NCBI GenBank assembly: GCA_023437715.1
Contig: JAEZFK010000060.1
Coordinates: 34,924-98,923 of the forward strand
Reading direction: 5' to 3'
From: Bacillota bacterium
Lineage (GTDB): Bacteria; Bacillota; Clostridia; Lachnospirales; Lachnospiraceae
DNA length: 64,000 nt
Position 1 is the stretch's first letter. Each line of letters starts with the position of its first letter. The translations under genes and the position numbers were made by a program. The notes beneath the pieces were generated by a model, which saw only the letters and a program-made list of their open reading frames with translations, searched no databases and was not told the DNA's origin. This document shows, in pieces, positions 1-7,771 of the stretch.

Positions 1-5
1 ACATT

Positions 6-761
6 TTATCTGGCGGATAAATCCTTGATCACTTCTCCGGCTAGGATAAGGCCTGCTACGGAAGGAACAAAGGCCACGCTTCCCGGAATGTCTCTCCGCT
101 CGGTGCACTTATGCTTTGCTCCCGGCGGGCAGATGCAGTTGGTCCTGCAGCTGATGGACATGTCTTCCATGGGCCTTGTAGGCTTTTCCTTGGAGTAAAC
201 CACTTTGAGCTTCTTCACTCCTCTTTTTTTCAGCTCCCTGCGCATGACCTTTGCAAGGGGACACATGGTTGTCTTATAAATATCCGCCACTTCAAATTTG
301 GTGGGATCCAGCTTGTTGCCTGCGCCCATGCAGCTGATTACCGGAACGCCCGCTTCCTTTGCCCGCATGATCAGCTCCAGCTTGGCGGTTACGGTGTCCA
401 CCGCATCCACCACGTAATCGTAATTCTTAAAATCAAAATCATCGGCATTTTCCGGCAGGTAAAAGCACTTGTGCATTTCCACCTCTGCATCCGGATTGAT
501 TTCCAGTATCCTGTCCTTCATCACTTCGACTTTATATTTTCCCACAGTTTTTCTTGTGGCAATGATCTGACGGTTTATATTGGTAAGGCAGACCTTGTCG
601 TCGTCCACCAGCACAAAGGAACGGACTCCGCTCCTTACAAGGGCCTCTACCACATATCCCCCTACTCCGCCGATTCCGAACACGGCAACCTTTGCCTTTC
701 CTAATTTATTCATGGCATCTTCACCCAGCAGTAACTGGGTCCTTGAAAACTGATTTAACAA
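6..761 (-). CDS. tcdA: tRNA threonylcarbamoyladenosine dehydratase (TcdA/YgdL, ThiF-E1 fold)
   Basis: The 251-aa protein has the E1-like/ThiF nucleotide-binding fold: a GxGGxG loop near residues 29-35, the acidic VDDD segment that follows, and a VDAVDT motif near residue 118. A Cys-rich stretch (C-x-C, then C further on) lies near residues 207-217, as in YgdL/CsdL. Family knowledge: it cyclises t6A37 of tRNAs to ct6A using ATP. The start is TTG at 761, 8 nt after a GAGGT ribosome binding site. Length matches the family. MoeB/HesA-type adenylyltransferases are related, but they usually carry a C-terminal rhodanese or two CxxC zinc sites that are not seen here. Confidence 0.9.
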   Translation of the reverse strand: MLNQFSRTQLLLGEDAMNKLGKAKVAVFGIGGVGGYVVEALVRSGVRSFVLVDDDKVCLTNINRQIIATRKTVGKYKVEVMKDRILEINPDAEVEMHKCFYLPENADDFDFKNYDYVVDAVDTVTAKLELIMRAKEAGVPVISCMGAGNKLDPTKFEVADIYKTTMCPLAKVMRRELKKRGVKKLKVVYSKEKPTRPMEDMSISCRTNCICPPGAKHKCTERRDIPGSVAFVPSVAGLILAGEVIKDLSAR

Positions 762-859
762 TGAATCTTACCTCTTTCCTTATTTTTCTATCTGATTTAT
801 AGGAATAAAACGCACTTCTAATAATTATACTTCGAAATGCTTATTTGGGCAATTTATTT

Positions 860-888
860 TTGCAATCTAAGGCCATTTGTGCTATACT
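860..888 (+). promoter_or_regulatory. Probable sigma-A promoter of the acetyltransferase gene
   Basis: TTGCAA at 860-865 and TATACT at 883-888 are separated by 17 bp, and the acetyltransferase start codon lies about 70 nt downstream. The match is by eye only. Confidence 0.5.
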
Positions 889-959
889 GATACTCCGTCA
901 AAGGAGAAATTCTCTCAATCTTTGTCAAAAATTCAAAATACTGGAACGGGGAGGCTTTT

Positions 960-1502
960 ATGGGGAAAATTTACGAAACAGAACGGCTCTTATTAAAAAC
1001 ATCGGACATTTCCTTTGGGAAAATGGCGGCCAGTTATTACTTGAGAAACCGGTCCTTTTTAGAAGAATGGGAGCCTGCAAGAGACGACGTTTTTTATACA
1101 AGGGAATATCAGCAAAGCCAGTTAAAGGAGGACCAATCCTCCGGAAATTCCCTCAGACTATGGATTTTCAAAAAAGGCGATGAAAGCAGGATCATCGGCT
1201 CCCTGGGCTTCAGCAACATCGTGAGGGGAGCATTTTTATCCTGCTTTCTCGGCTATAAACTGGACGAGGCTGAAATCAATCAGGGTTATATGACGGAAGC
1301 CGCTCAAAAAGGCATAGAGATCATGTTCCATGAATTTGGGCTGCACCGGATCGAGGCCAACATCATGCCGAAAAATAAACGGTCTTTGCGGGTCGCGGAA
1401 AAGCTGGGCTTTTATAACGAAGGAACGGCCCGGAAATACTTAAAAATAAACGGCGTGTGGGAAGACCACATCCATATGGTCCTGCTGAATGACAGGGTCT
1501 AA
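960..1502 (+). CDS. GNAT family N-acetyltransferase (RimJ/RimL-like)
   Basis: The 180-aa protein has the RimJ/RimL-type GNAT layout: an N-terminal ETERLLL strand, a central xLGYxLD(E) strand, the GYMTEA acetyl-CoA segment near residues 112-118, and the NKRSLRVAEKLGF motif near residues 139-151. The ribosome binding site GGGGAGG stands 5 nt before ATG 960. Family members acetylate the N-terminal alanine of ribosomal proteins or small substrates; the actual substrate cannot be read from the sequence. It is transcribed alone, toward a hairpin repeat element that starts 7 nt after its stop. Confidence 0.85.
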   Translation: MGKIYETERLLLKTSDISFGKMAASYYLRNRSFLEEWEPARDDVFYTREYQQSQLKEDQSSGNSLRLWIFKKGDESRIIGSLGFSNIVRGAFLSCFLGYKLDEAEINQGYMTEAAQKGIEIMFHEFGLHRIEANIMPKNKRSLRVAEKLGFYNEGTARKYLKINGVWEDHIHMVLLNDRV

Positions 1503-1509
1503 GCAAAAT

Positions 1510-1607
1510 GAGGATGCCGCAAAATGAACTTTTCGTACAAGATATTGGTATTGGCTAAAGGGCCAGAGACCACTTCTTGTTGAAATTTTGCATTTTGCAA
1601 CATCCTC
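1510..1607 (+). repeat. 98-nt hairpin repeat element, copy 1 (family R1)
   Basis: The outer stem pairs GAGGATG with CATCCTC and GCAAAAT with ATTTTGC. Inner stems are ACAAGA/TCTTGT and TGGC/GCCA around a TAAAGG loop. The reverse complement of 25228-25325 aligns to it without gaps, at 75 of 98 identical positions counted by eye. Several differences preserve pairing: TGGC/GCCA becomes CGGC/GCCG, and an unpaired CC/AA becomes a paired TC/GA. Each copy begins just after the stop codon of a gene and points away from it. It could be a mobile palindromic element, a terminator or a structured RNA; I do not recognise a named family. Confidence 0.75.
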
Positions 1608-1615
1608 TTTATTTA

Positions 1616-2023
1616 TTATTTTACCCTCTGATATAAACCGCTTTCTTCTTTCTGCATCCGCTGTTCAATGGCCTTTATGATCTCGCCGGCTTCCTTAAAA
1701 AAGCTGTCCTTTTCTCCCAGAATCTTAAACTTCGTATTATACTTATCCTTAAACCTGGTAAATACTTCCAGCAGATTTCCCATTTCCTTCTGATACTCTT
1801 TCGCCATAGCCACCAGCCTTGCATCGTTGGAGCCAAGGAAAACAGGATATAAATGCTGGTCCTCGGAGGACAAATGGATCTTTAATTTTCCCGCAAGGCT
1901 GTTGATATGGAGGGCGATTTCCGAAGCCGTCTCTTCCAAGTCTTTGTTTTTGCAAAGCATTTTAAGAATCTCCAGTTCCTCCCGGATTCTCTCATGCTGG
2001 TCCATATAATTTCTTAATTCCAT
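1616..2023 (-). CDS. Hemerythrin HHE-domain protein
   Basis: A four-helix protein of about 135 aa with His/Glu ligands spaced as in HHE cation-binding domains: DQHERI near the N-terminus, a His in the second helix (IALHIN) and HLSSEDQHLYP in the third. The fourth helix ends in KEESGLY, so the last His of the standard pattern is not obvious and metal binding may be altered. ATG 2023 is preferred to ATG 2032 because the GAGAGG site sits 9 nt before it and overlaps the earlier codon. It is the last gene of the cupin-hcp operon. The family binds a di-iron centre that senses or carries O2 or NO. Confidence 0.75.
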   Translation of the reverse strand: MELRNYMDQHERIREELEILKMLCKNKDLEETASEIALHINSLAGKLKIHLSSEDQHLYPVFLGSNDARLVAMAKEYQKEMGNLLEVFTRFKDKYNTKFKILGEKDSFFKEAGEIIKAIEQRMQKEESGLYQRVK

Positions 2024-2075
2024 GCCTTTCATTCCTCTCTTTTGTACAATTCTTAAAACAGGCAGGACGGTATTT

Positions 2076-2624
2076 TTATTTTATCTTTTCCTGAAACCAG
2101 GCTTCGTACTTGCCGAGGGTTCCCTCATTCTTTGTCTGCTCTTCAAATGATACGGTTTCCTCGTCCACAGCCTTTAACCGGTCCTCTGATAGGGCGCGGA
2201 GAGCATAGGTATAGGCAACTCCGTCCTCTTTCTCAATATGGCGTTTTAACAGCGCGCCGTATCCGATTGCATTGGCAATGATATCCAGCTTGTGATCTTC
2301 TTCATGGTCCTTGTCATACTCATTAATGGCATTTTCCAGCTCGGTAAGATACAGCCTTCCTAAATCATGCTCCACCAGCATTCCGTTTCTGATAAGCTTT
2401 TCCGCAACAGGACCTAAGTCCTCCAGCATAATGCGGAATAAAATCTTCTCTTCTTTTCCATGGTGATGCTTATCTGCATAATTTCTTGCAAAATCAATAC
2501 ATTCCCGGATCAGTCCGGTATCCACAGGTTCTCCCTTTAAGATGCCTGCGCAAATGCCTCTTAAATAGCCGGTAAAGGCCAGAATGTTTTCATGCTCTTT
2601 CATCAATAAATCTATTCCGTACAT
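2076..2624 (-). CDS. Hemerythrin HHE-domain protein
   Basis: 182 aa with the full helix-bundle pattern: KEHENI (residues 9-14), a DKHHHGKEEKILF block near residues 51-63, an EHDLGR segment near 85-90 and HIEKEDGVAY near residue 131. These supply five His plus acidic ligands for a di-iron site. AAGGAGG precedes ATG 2624, which overlaps the upstream reading frame by 13 nt, indicating translational coupling. It is adjacent to hcp and a second hemerythrin-like gene. A role in NO or O2 handling is inferred from family and context, not shown. Confidence 0.85.
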   Translation of the reverse strand: MYGIDLLMKEHENILAFTGYLRGICAGILKGEPVDTGLIRECIDFARNYADKHHHGKEEKILFRIMLEDLGPVAEKLIRNGMLVEHDLGRLYLTELENAINEYDKDHEEDHKLDIIANAIGYGALLKRHIEKEDGVAYTYALRALSEDRLKAVDEETVSFEEQTKNEGTLGKYEAWFQEKIK

Positions 2625-3229
2625 AAGCGCCTCCTTAATTCATATTCCTGATCTCCGGCCTGTCCGAATTCTATGGCGGAGCCCTTAAGCATTCCCTGGA
2701 TCAGGGACTCTCTTAAGACCTGATAGCGGGCTGCATCTCCATGGATCATATCCCAGTAAGGGGCATGAATGTCTGTGGTCTGACGCCATACCAGCTTCTC
2801 CGGAGTGTCCTGAATCAGTTCATTCACTCTGTCACATGGCATGCCGTTTAACAAAGTGCTTTCCAGATAATCATAGGCTTCCCTTGGAGTTGTGTCCTTA
2901 TCCAGAGGATTTTTCTCTCCGAACCGGAAAATAGCTTCCTCAACAGAGGAGAAACGTTCCTCATCCTGTCCGGCAAAGGAGGTAACCACAAAAGCCATCC
3001 GGTTTTCCACCATGCTCACCTTTTCCTGAAGCCAGCCATGGATGTTTCCCGTATCAATCATATCCTCAAGATTTCCTTTTCCCAGTTCTCCATACCTGCG
3101 GCCAGCTTCTTTACGAAGCTCGGCCCAGCCATTTTCTTCTGCAAGGTCTAAAATCGCATCCACCATTGCGTCCTGGAATTTTATTTTATTATACAGCCAG
3201 GTGTGTATCGGTCCTAAAAATGCGCTCAT
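2612..3229 (-). CDS. Conserved-looking protein of unknown function in the hcp operon
   Basis: 205 aa, soluble, mostly helical, with no signal peptide or membrane segment. I do not recognise a domain. The N-terminal motif FLGPIHTWLYNKI, a downstream IHGWL, one central Cys (MPCDRV) and a DIHAPYWDMIHGDAARY segment put several His residues in helices, so metal or haem binding is conceivable. ATG 3229 follows a purine-rich site (AAGGGGAATCAT). It sits between the DUF1858 gene (17 nt upstream) and a hemerythrin gene (13-nt overlap), so it is co-expressed with the nitrosative-stress genes. Confidence 0.7.
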   Translation of the reverse strand: MSAFLGPIHTWLYNKIKFQDAMVDAILDLAEENGWAELRKEAGRRYGELGKGNLEDMIDTGNIHGWLQEKVSMVENRMAFVVTSFAGQDEERFSSVEEAIFRFGEKNPLDKDTTPREAYDYLESTLLNGMPCDRVNELIQDTPEKLVWRQTTDIHAPYWDMIHGDAARYQVLRESLIQGMLKGSAIEFGQAGDQEYELRRRLCTE

Positions 3230-3245
3230 ATGATTCCCCTTTTCC

Positions 3246-3428
3246 TTAGTTATTCAGCTTGTCAAGAACAGTCTGGGCGTCCAGTCCGTGAACCGCACAC
3301 GCATCCTCTAAGGATTCCATCTGGGAAGACGGACATCCCAGGCAGTGCATTCCGCAGCCCATTAAGGTTTCCGCTGCATCTGGATTGCTTCTTAAAATTT
3401 CTCCGATTGTCATTTCCTTCGTTATCAT
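3246..3428 (-). CDS. DUF1858 / hybrid-cluster-protein-associated redox disulfide protein
   Basis: 60 aa, essentially only the DUF1858 domain: a MTIGEILRSNPDAAETLM helix followed by GCGMHCLGCPSSQMESLEDAC. The Cys pattern C-x3-C-x2-C is that of the small redox-disulfide domain found next to prismane/Hcp genes. It lies directly downstream of hcp (35 nt from the hcp stop), as expected for the family. The domain is thought to deliver electrons or reduce a disulfide for Hcp; that role is family knowledge, not visible here. AGGAGG precedes the start codon. Confidence 0.88.
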   Translation of the reverse strand: MITKEMTIGEILRSNPDAAETLMGCGMHCLGCPSSQMESLEDACAVHGLDAQTVLDKLNN

Positions 3429-3463
3429 ATTGAATTCCTCCTGATGATTATTTTATTTATGCA

Positions 3464-5053
3464 TTATGCAAGAATTTTCTTTAAATCTTCTTCCGGCGTG
3501 CTGATGGGTGATATCCCGTAGTTTTCCACAAGGAAGTTTAATATATTAGGTGATAAGAATGCCGGTAAGGATGGTCCTAAATAAATGTTCCTGATGCCCA
3601 GATGCAGCAGGGTTAAAAGAATGCAGACCGCTTTCTGCTCATACCAGGACAGCACCATGGATAAGGGAAGCTCGTTGACGCTACATCCAAAGGCTTCTGC
3701 CAGAGCCGTTGCCACCTTGATAGCGCCAAAGGCGTCGTTGCACTGTCCCATGTCCATAATTCTGGGAAGTCCGCCGATGGTTCCAAGGTCTAAGTCATTG
3801 AAACGGTATTTGCCGCAGGCCAGAGTCAGGATAATGGAATCCTGGGGCGCCTGTTTTACAAAATCGGTGTAATAGTTTCTTCCGGTTTTCGCGCCGTCAC
3901 AGCCGCCTACCAGGAAGAAATGGCTGATGGCGCCCTGTTTCACCGCGTCGATGACCTTATCCGCAACGCCTAACACGGTTCCGTGGGAAAATCCGGTCAT
4001 GACCTCTTTTCCGCCGTTGATTCCCGTCATTTCCCGGTCCTCTGCGTATCCGCCCAGCTCCAGAGCCTTTTCAATCACAGGAGTGAAGTCCTTATCCTCT
4101 CCGATGTGAACCATCTCCGGATAGGAAACCACCTCCGTGGTAAAGACCCGGTCCGCATAGCTTGCTTTCACAGGCATCAGGCAGTTTGTGGTAAAGAGGA
4201 CGGGAGCCGGAAGAGCGTCAAACTCTTTCTGCTGATTCTGCCAGGCCGTTCCGAAATTGCCTTTTAAATGAGGATATTTTTTCAGCTCCGGATAGCCGTG
4301 AGCCGGAAGCATCTCTCCGTGGGTGTAAATGTTGATTCCCTTATCCTTTGTCTGTTCAAGAAGCTGCTTTAAGTCGTAAAGGTCATGGCCGCTGATGACA
4401 ATGAAAGGTCCTTTTTCAATGGTAAGAGGCACTGCGGTTGGAACCGGGGTTCCGTAGGTGGACGTATTGGCCCGGTCCAGCAGCTCCATACATTTTAAAT
4501 TGATCTCCCCTACCTCCAGCACTACCGGAAGCAGCTGTTCCACAGACAGATCAAAGCTGATTACTGACAGAGCCTTGTAGAAGAACTCGTTGACCTCCTC
4601 GTCCTCGTATCCAAGAACCAGGGCGTGATAGGCATAAGCGGCAACGCCCCTCAGGCCGAAGAGAATCAGAGACTTTAAGGAACGGATGTCTTCATCCTCA
4701 TCCCACAGCGCCTTCATGTCATAGTCGGAGGTATTTCCGCAGACAGATAAACAGGTGCTGCAATCAGGCACGATCCTCTCTTTTTCTTCATGGACCCTTG
4801 CGATCATCTCTTTTAAGGTCTCATCATTAAAATTCACATTTGTAATTGTTGTAAACAGGCCTTCAATGAGAATCCTTGTGGTACCCTCCAAACGGGGATT
4901 GGTGGAGCATGATTTTGCCAGGCCGATGAGGGCTCCGGTCAGTTCATCCTGTAAATTTGCCGTGCTGGGAGTCTTTCCGCATACGCCGGAAACCGTGCAG
5001 CCGCTGCAGCCCGCTGTCTGCTCACACTGAAAACAAAACATCTTACTATCCAT
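3464..5053 (-). CDS. hcp: Hydroxylamine reductase / hybrid cluster protein (copy 1)
   Basis: About 529 aa, normal for the shorter Hcp classes of anaerobes. The N-terminal MFCFQCEQT...GVCG holds the Cys of the cubane cluster. Hybrid-cluster ligand regions are visible as SGHDLYD, THGEMLPAHGYPEL, FTTNCLMP, GGCDGAKTGRNYYTDF, LACGKYRFN and GQCNDAFGA, and the family C-terminus LGIRNIYLGPSLPAFLSPN is present. Hcp reduces NO or hydroxylamine in the cytoplasm. An in-frame TTG at 5065 directly abuts the AGGAAAGG site, so ATG 5053 is the better start. It lies in an operon after a cupin gene and before DUF1858. Confidence 0.95.
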   Translation of the reverse strand: MDSKMFCFQCEQTAGCSGCTVSGVCGKTPSTANLQDELTGALIGLAKSCSTNPRLEGTTRILIEGLFTTITNVNFNDETLKEMIARVHEEKERIVPDCSTCLSVCGNTSDYDMKALWDEDEDIRSLKSLILFGLRGVAAYAYHALVLGYEDEEVNEFFYKALSVISFDLSVEQLLPVVLEVGEINLKCMELLDRANTSTYGTPVPTAVPLTIEKGPFIVISGHDLYDLKQLLEQTKDKGINIYTHGEMLPAHGYPELKKYPHLKGNFGTAWQNQQKEFDALPAPVLFTTNCLMPVKASYADRVFTTEVVSYPEMVHIGEDKDFTPVIEKALELGGYAEDREMTGINGGKEVMTGFSHGTVLGVADKVIDAVKQGAISHFFLVGGCDGAKTGRNYYTDFVKQAPQDSIILTLACGKYRFNDLDLGTIGGLPRIMDMGQCNDAFGAIKVATALAEAFGCSVNELPLSMVLSWYEQKAVCILLTLLHLGIRNIYLGPSLPAFLSPNILNFLVENYGISPISTPEEDLKKILA

Positions 5054-5098
5054 CTTTATAATCAACCTTTCCTTTTTCCTGTACTTTTATTCAACTAG

Positions 5099-5434
5099 TT
5101 AAAACACTACCACAAGGGTCATCTTAAAGCTTTCCTCCGCATAGACCGCGTGAGGCTTTTTGGCGGGCATTATGAGGGTCTGGCCTGCATTCAAGATATA
5201 TTCTTTTCCATCCACCGTAAATTTTCCGGTTCCCTCTAATACGGTCACCATGGCATCCCCATTGGACTCATGGGTGCTGATTTCCTCTCCCTTATCAAAT
5301 GCGAATAAGGTGATGCTGAGGGCTTCATTCTGAGCAAGGGTCTTGCTGACGATCTGCCCCTCCTGAGCGGCCACTAAATCGGCTAAGCTTAAAATTTCCT
5401 CATGCTTTATATTCTTAATGAGTTTTTCCGACAT
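5099..5434 (-). CDS. Cupin-domain protein
   Basis: 111 aa forming one cupin_2 barrel: motif 1 is GEEISTHESNGDAMVTVLEG (residues 50-69) and motif 2 is LNAGQTLIMPAKKPHAV (residues 81-97). The His and Glu positions needed to bind a metal are partly present (H55, H95). It has no extra domain, so it is probably a small metal-binding or sensing protein. It is the first gene of the hcp operon, with AGGAGG before ATG 5434, and faces the divergent Crp-family regulator across a 161-bp gap containing a palindrome. Confidence 0.85.
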   Translation of the reverse strand: MSEKLIKNIKHEEILSLADLVAAQEGQIVSKTLAQNEALSITLFAFDKGEEISTHESNGDAMVTVLEGTGKFTVDGKEYILNAGQTLIMPAKKPHAVYAEESFKMTLVVVF

Positions 5435-5501
5435 ATGAATTCCTCCTTATTTTTCTCTTGCCTTTATGGGAAGAGTATAATATAATAATTACATCATTTC
5501 A

Positions 5502-5515
5502 GTTGTATTTACAAC
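5502..5515. promoter_or_regulatory. Palindromic operator GTTGTATTTACAAC (candidate site of the Crp/Fnr-family regulator)
   Basis: A 14-bp inverted repeat lies between the divergent cupin-hcp operon and the Crp/Fnr-like gene. The reverse complement of 22041-22054, upstream of the second hcp, differs at only two positions. One shared palindrome at two hcp promoters, next to a regulator gene of the right family, is the evidence. Binding itself is inferred. Confidence 0.6.
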
Positions 5516-5595
5516 ATTTGTGAAAAACATTTTAACCGAATCAAAAAGTGGGTTGTGGATGTCCGCCTGACAAAGATTATAAGAGGATGATAGAG

Positions 5596-6273
5596 ATGAA
5601 TGAATATTTACCTGTATTAAAAAAATCAAGCCTGTTCGCAGGGGTACAGGCCGATGAGATCAGCGCTATGCTGAAATGTCTTTCCGCAAGGCTTAAGCAT
5701 TATAAAAAAGAAGAATTTATTATAAGAAGCGGGGATTACGTCCGTTCCGTGGGGATGGTGGTCTCAGGAACGGCCCTGATTATTCAGGAGGATTTCTGGG
5801 GCAAGAGAACCATTATTTCCGAGGTCCTGCCCGGCTCCCTTTTTGCGGAAACCTATGCCTGCCTCTCTTCCATGCCCATTGAAATGAGCGTGGTTGCCGA
5901 TTCCGAGTGCGACGTGCTTTTCATGGATTTCAATAAAATACTGACTGTATGCACCTCCGCATGTACGTTTCATACGCGGCTCATACAGAATTTCCTGTCC
6001 TCCTTTGCCATAAGAAACTTGATGCTGACAAAGAAGATGCAGCATATGTCCAAAAAGACCATTCGGGAAAAGCTTTTATCCTATCTTTCCACCGAGTCCT
6101 TAAAAAGCAGTTCTTCCACCTTTGATATTCCCTTTAACCGGCAGCAGCTGGCGGATTACCTATCCGTTGACAGAAGCGCCCTGTCCAATGAGATGGGCAA
6201 GCTGCAGGCAGAGGGAGTGCTGGTTTTTAAGAAAAACAGGTTTACCCTGAAAGAGGATTTTCAGGGAAATTGA
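5596..6273 (+). CDS. Crp/Fnr-family transcriptional regulator (HcpR-like)
   Basis: 225 aa: an N-terminal cyclic-nucleotide-binding-like barrel (residues 1-125, with VSGTALI and GSLFAE blocks) and a C-terminal winged helix (FNRQQLADYLSVDRSALSNEMGKLQ). No Fnr-type four-Cys cluster is visible in the barrel. A GTG at 5548 would extend the frame with a CGC-containing leader but has no ribosome binding site; ATG 5596 has AGAGG 9 nt before it and is preferred. Divergent orientation to cupin-hcp suggests it controls that operon in response to nitrosative stress (inference). Confidence 0.85.
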   Translation: MNEYLPVLKKSSLFAGVQADEISAMLKCLSARLKHYKKEEFIIRSGDYVRSVGMVVSGTALIIQEDFWGKRTIISEVLPGSLFAETYACLSSMPIEMSVVADSECDVLFMDFNKILTVCTSACTFHTRLIQNFLSSFAIRNLMLTKKMQHMSKKTIREKLLSYLSTESLKSSSSTFDIPFNRQQLADYLSVDRSALSNEMGKLQAEGVLVFKKNRFTLKEDFQGN

Positions 6274-6289
6274 AATTAATTAAAAACTT

Positions 6290-6352
6290 AAAGGGAGTGC
6301 CCCGCAATCAGGAAGCCATTACGGCTTCACGTCACTGCGTGACACTCCCTTT
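6290..6352. terminator. Convergent terminator with three-way-junction shape
   Basis: The outer stem AAAGGGAGTG / CACTCCCTTT encloses two further hairpins, GAAGCC/GGCTTC and GTCA/TGAC. It lies between the stops of the convergent regulator and histidine-kinase genes, with T-rich flanks on both strands. Confidence 0.65.
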
Positions 6353-6367
6353 CATTATCCCTGCTTT

Positions 6368-7771
6368 TTATTCCTGCTTTTTTATTCTGGGAATCTCCAC
6401 CGTAAAACAGCTTCCTTCCTCTTCCCTGCTTTCCGCCGTCACTTTCCCTTCATGGGCCGCAACAATGGACTTTACAATGGCAAGCCCGATGCCCGCCCCT
6501 CCGGTCTTCCGGTTCCTGGATTTATCCGTGCGGTAAAAGCGCTCAAAAATCAAAGGAAGTTCCTTTTCGGGTATTCCCATTCCCGTATCCTTCACCTGAA
6601 GGATCCCCATCTGCGCCGTCTCCCATACTTTTAAGTAAATGCTTCCCCCCTCCGGCGTATATTTCACGGCGTTGGAAAGAAGGTTGGCTGTCACCTGGCA
6701 CATCCTGTTTTTATCGGCTTCCACAAGAACAGACTCTCCCTCCAGGGACAGGGTAAGGCCTTTTTTTGAAATTTCCCCTTTCATGGTATCGGCCACGGTG
6801 CGGGCGATCTCAAAAAGGTCAGTCTCTGTTTTATTCAGAACCAGATTCTCTCCCTCAATCCTTGCCAGCTGCTCTAAATCCTTTACCAGAGCGCCCAGCC
6901 GCTCCACCTCCTCGTGGCAGCTTTTCAGCCGCTCCGGCGTCGCCTCCCACAAGCCTTCAATCATGGCCTCCAGATGGGAGCCCAGGGCCGTCAGGGGGGT
7001 CCTCAGCTCATGCGCCACATCCGCGGTCATCCGCTTCCGCAAATTCTCCTGTTCGCTCAATGCGCCGGACAGCTGATTGATGGCAGTTCCCAGATCGTCA
7101 AGCTCTCTTATTCTGGTTCCCGTCTCAAACTTAAGTTCGTAATTACCCTTTGATATCTGCTTTGCAATATATGCGGTCTTTGTGACCGGCCTGGAAATTC
7201 TCCGGGCCAGAAGACAGCCCACCACAACCGAGCAGGCGCTGGAAAAGATGCCGATGACCAGAAGAATGGTATTCATGACATTGATAAAATTAAAATCAGC
7301 CTCATTCATAAAAAAGGGCCCATAATATTTAATGGAAACAGAGCCTACCTTTTTTCCGCCCTGGTCAATATCGTAATCATGCTCCACAAAACCTCCGGTG
7401 GAACCTCTCTCCTTCATCCGGGCCGAAATCTCATCCATGATCTTGCCGCAAAGGCTCATATCGTGATTTTCCGCATCCCAAACCATTTTTTCGTTCACAT
7501 CATACAGCTTTACGATATATCCGTCATAGAGCGCATTCATGCCAATGGCGTGAACGTAATCCAGCTTCCAGCTCCGCTTGAAGCTGTCGTACTGGTTGCT
7601 GATATCCTCCACGATATTTTCCCTTCGCTCCACGCCCAGCTCCGTGATGTATTTCTCAAATTCCCGGTTAATGAACCAGTTGGAAAGCAGGCCGATGAGG
7701 CCGATGGTGACCAACAGGGTCAGCAATATGGACAAAGAAAGCTGCCGCCTTAAACTCTTCATCCCCATCAC
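6368..7771 (-). CDS. Membrane sensor histidine kinase
   Basis: 467 aa: a membrane segment at about 12-31, an extracytoplasmic sensor region to about 165, a second membrane segment near 167-190, HAMP, then the H-box VAHELRTPLTALGSHLE. The ATP-binding domain has N-box NLLSNAVKYTPEGG, G1 DTGMGIPEKELPLIFERFYR and G2 GGAGIGLAIV. All residues for autokinase activity are present. It starts by a 4-nt overlap with the response regulator stop (GTGA), so the two are co-translated. Location next to CopZ and CopA genes suggests metal or envelope stress sensing, but the sensor region shows no clear metal motif. Confidence 0.92.
   Translation of the reverse strand: MMGMKSLRRQLSLSILLTLLVTIGLIGLLSNWFINREFEKYITELGVERRENIVEDISNQYDSFKRSWKLDYVHAIGMNALYDGYIVKLYDVNEKMVWDAENHDMSLCGKIMDEISARMKERGSTGGFVEHDYDIDQGGKKVGSVSIKYYGPFFMNEADFNFINVMNTILLVIGIFSSACSVVVGCLLARRISRPVTKTAYIAKQISKGNYELKFETGTRIRELDDLGTAINQLSGALSEQENLRKRMTADVAHELRTPLTALGSHLEAMIEGLWEATPERLKSCHEEVERLGALVKDLEQLARIEGENLVLNKTETDLFEIARTVADTMKGEISKKGLTLSLEGESVLVEADKNRMCQVTANLLSNAVKYTPEGGSIYLKVWETAQMGILQVKDTGMGIPEKELPLIFERFYRTDKSRNRKTGGAGIGLAIVKSIVAAHEGKVTAESREEEGSCFTVEIPRIKKQE

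Noticed and set aside
111..704. 197-codon plus-strand frame across tcdA
   Set aside because: Opposite a well-supported gene; His/Cys-rich translation without a recognisable motif.
5548..5598. Earlier GTG start of the Crp/Fnr-like regulator with a Cys-rich leader
   Set aside because: No ribosome binding site before GTG 5548, while ATG 5596 has one at good spacing.
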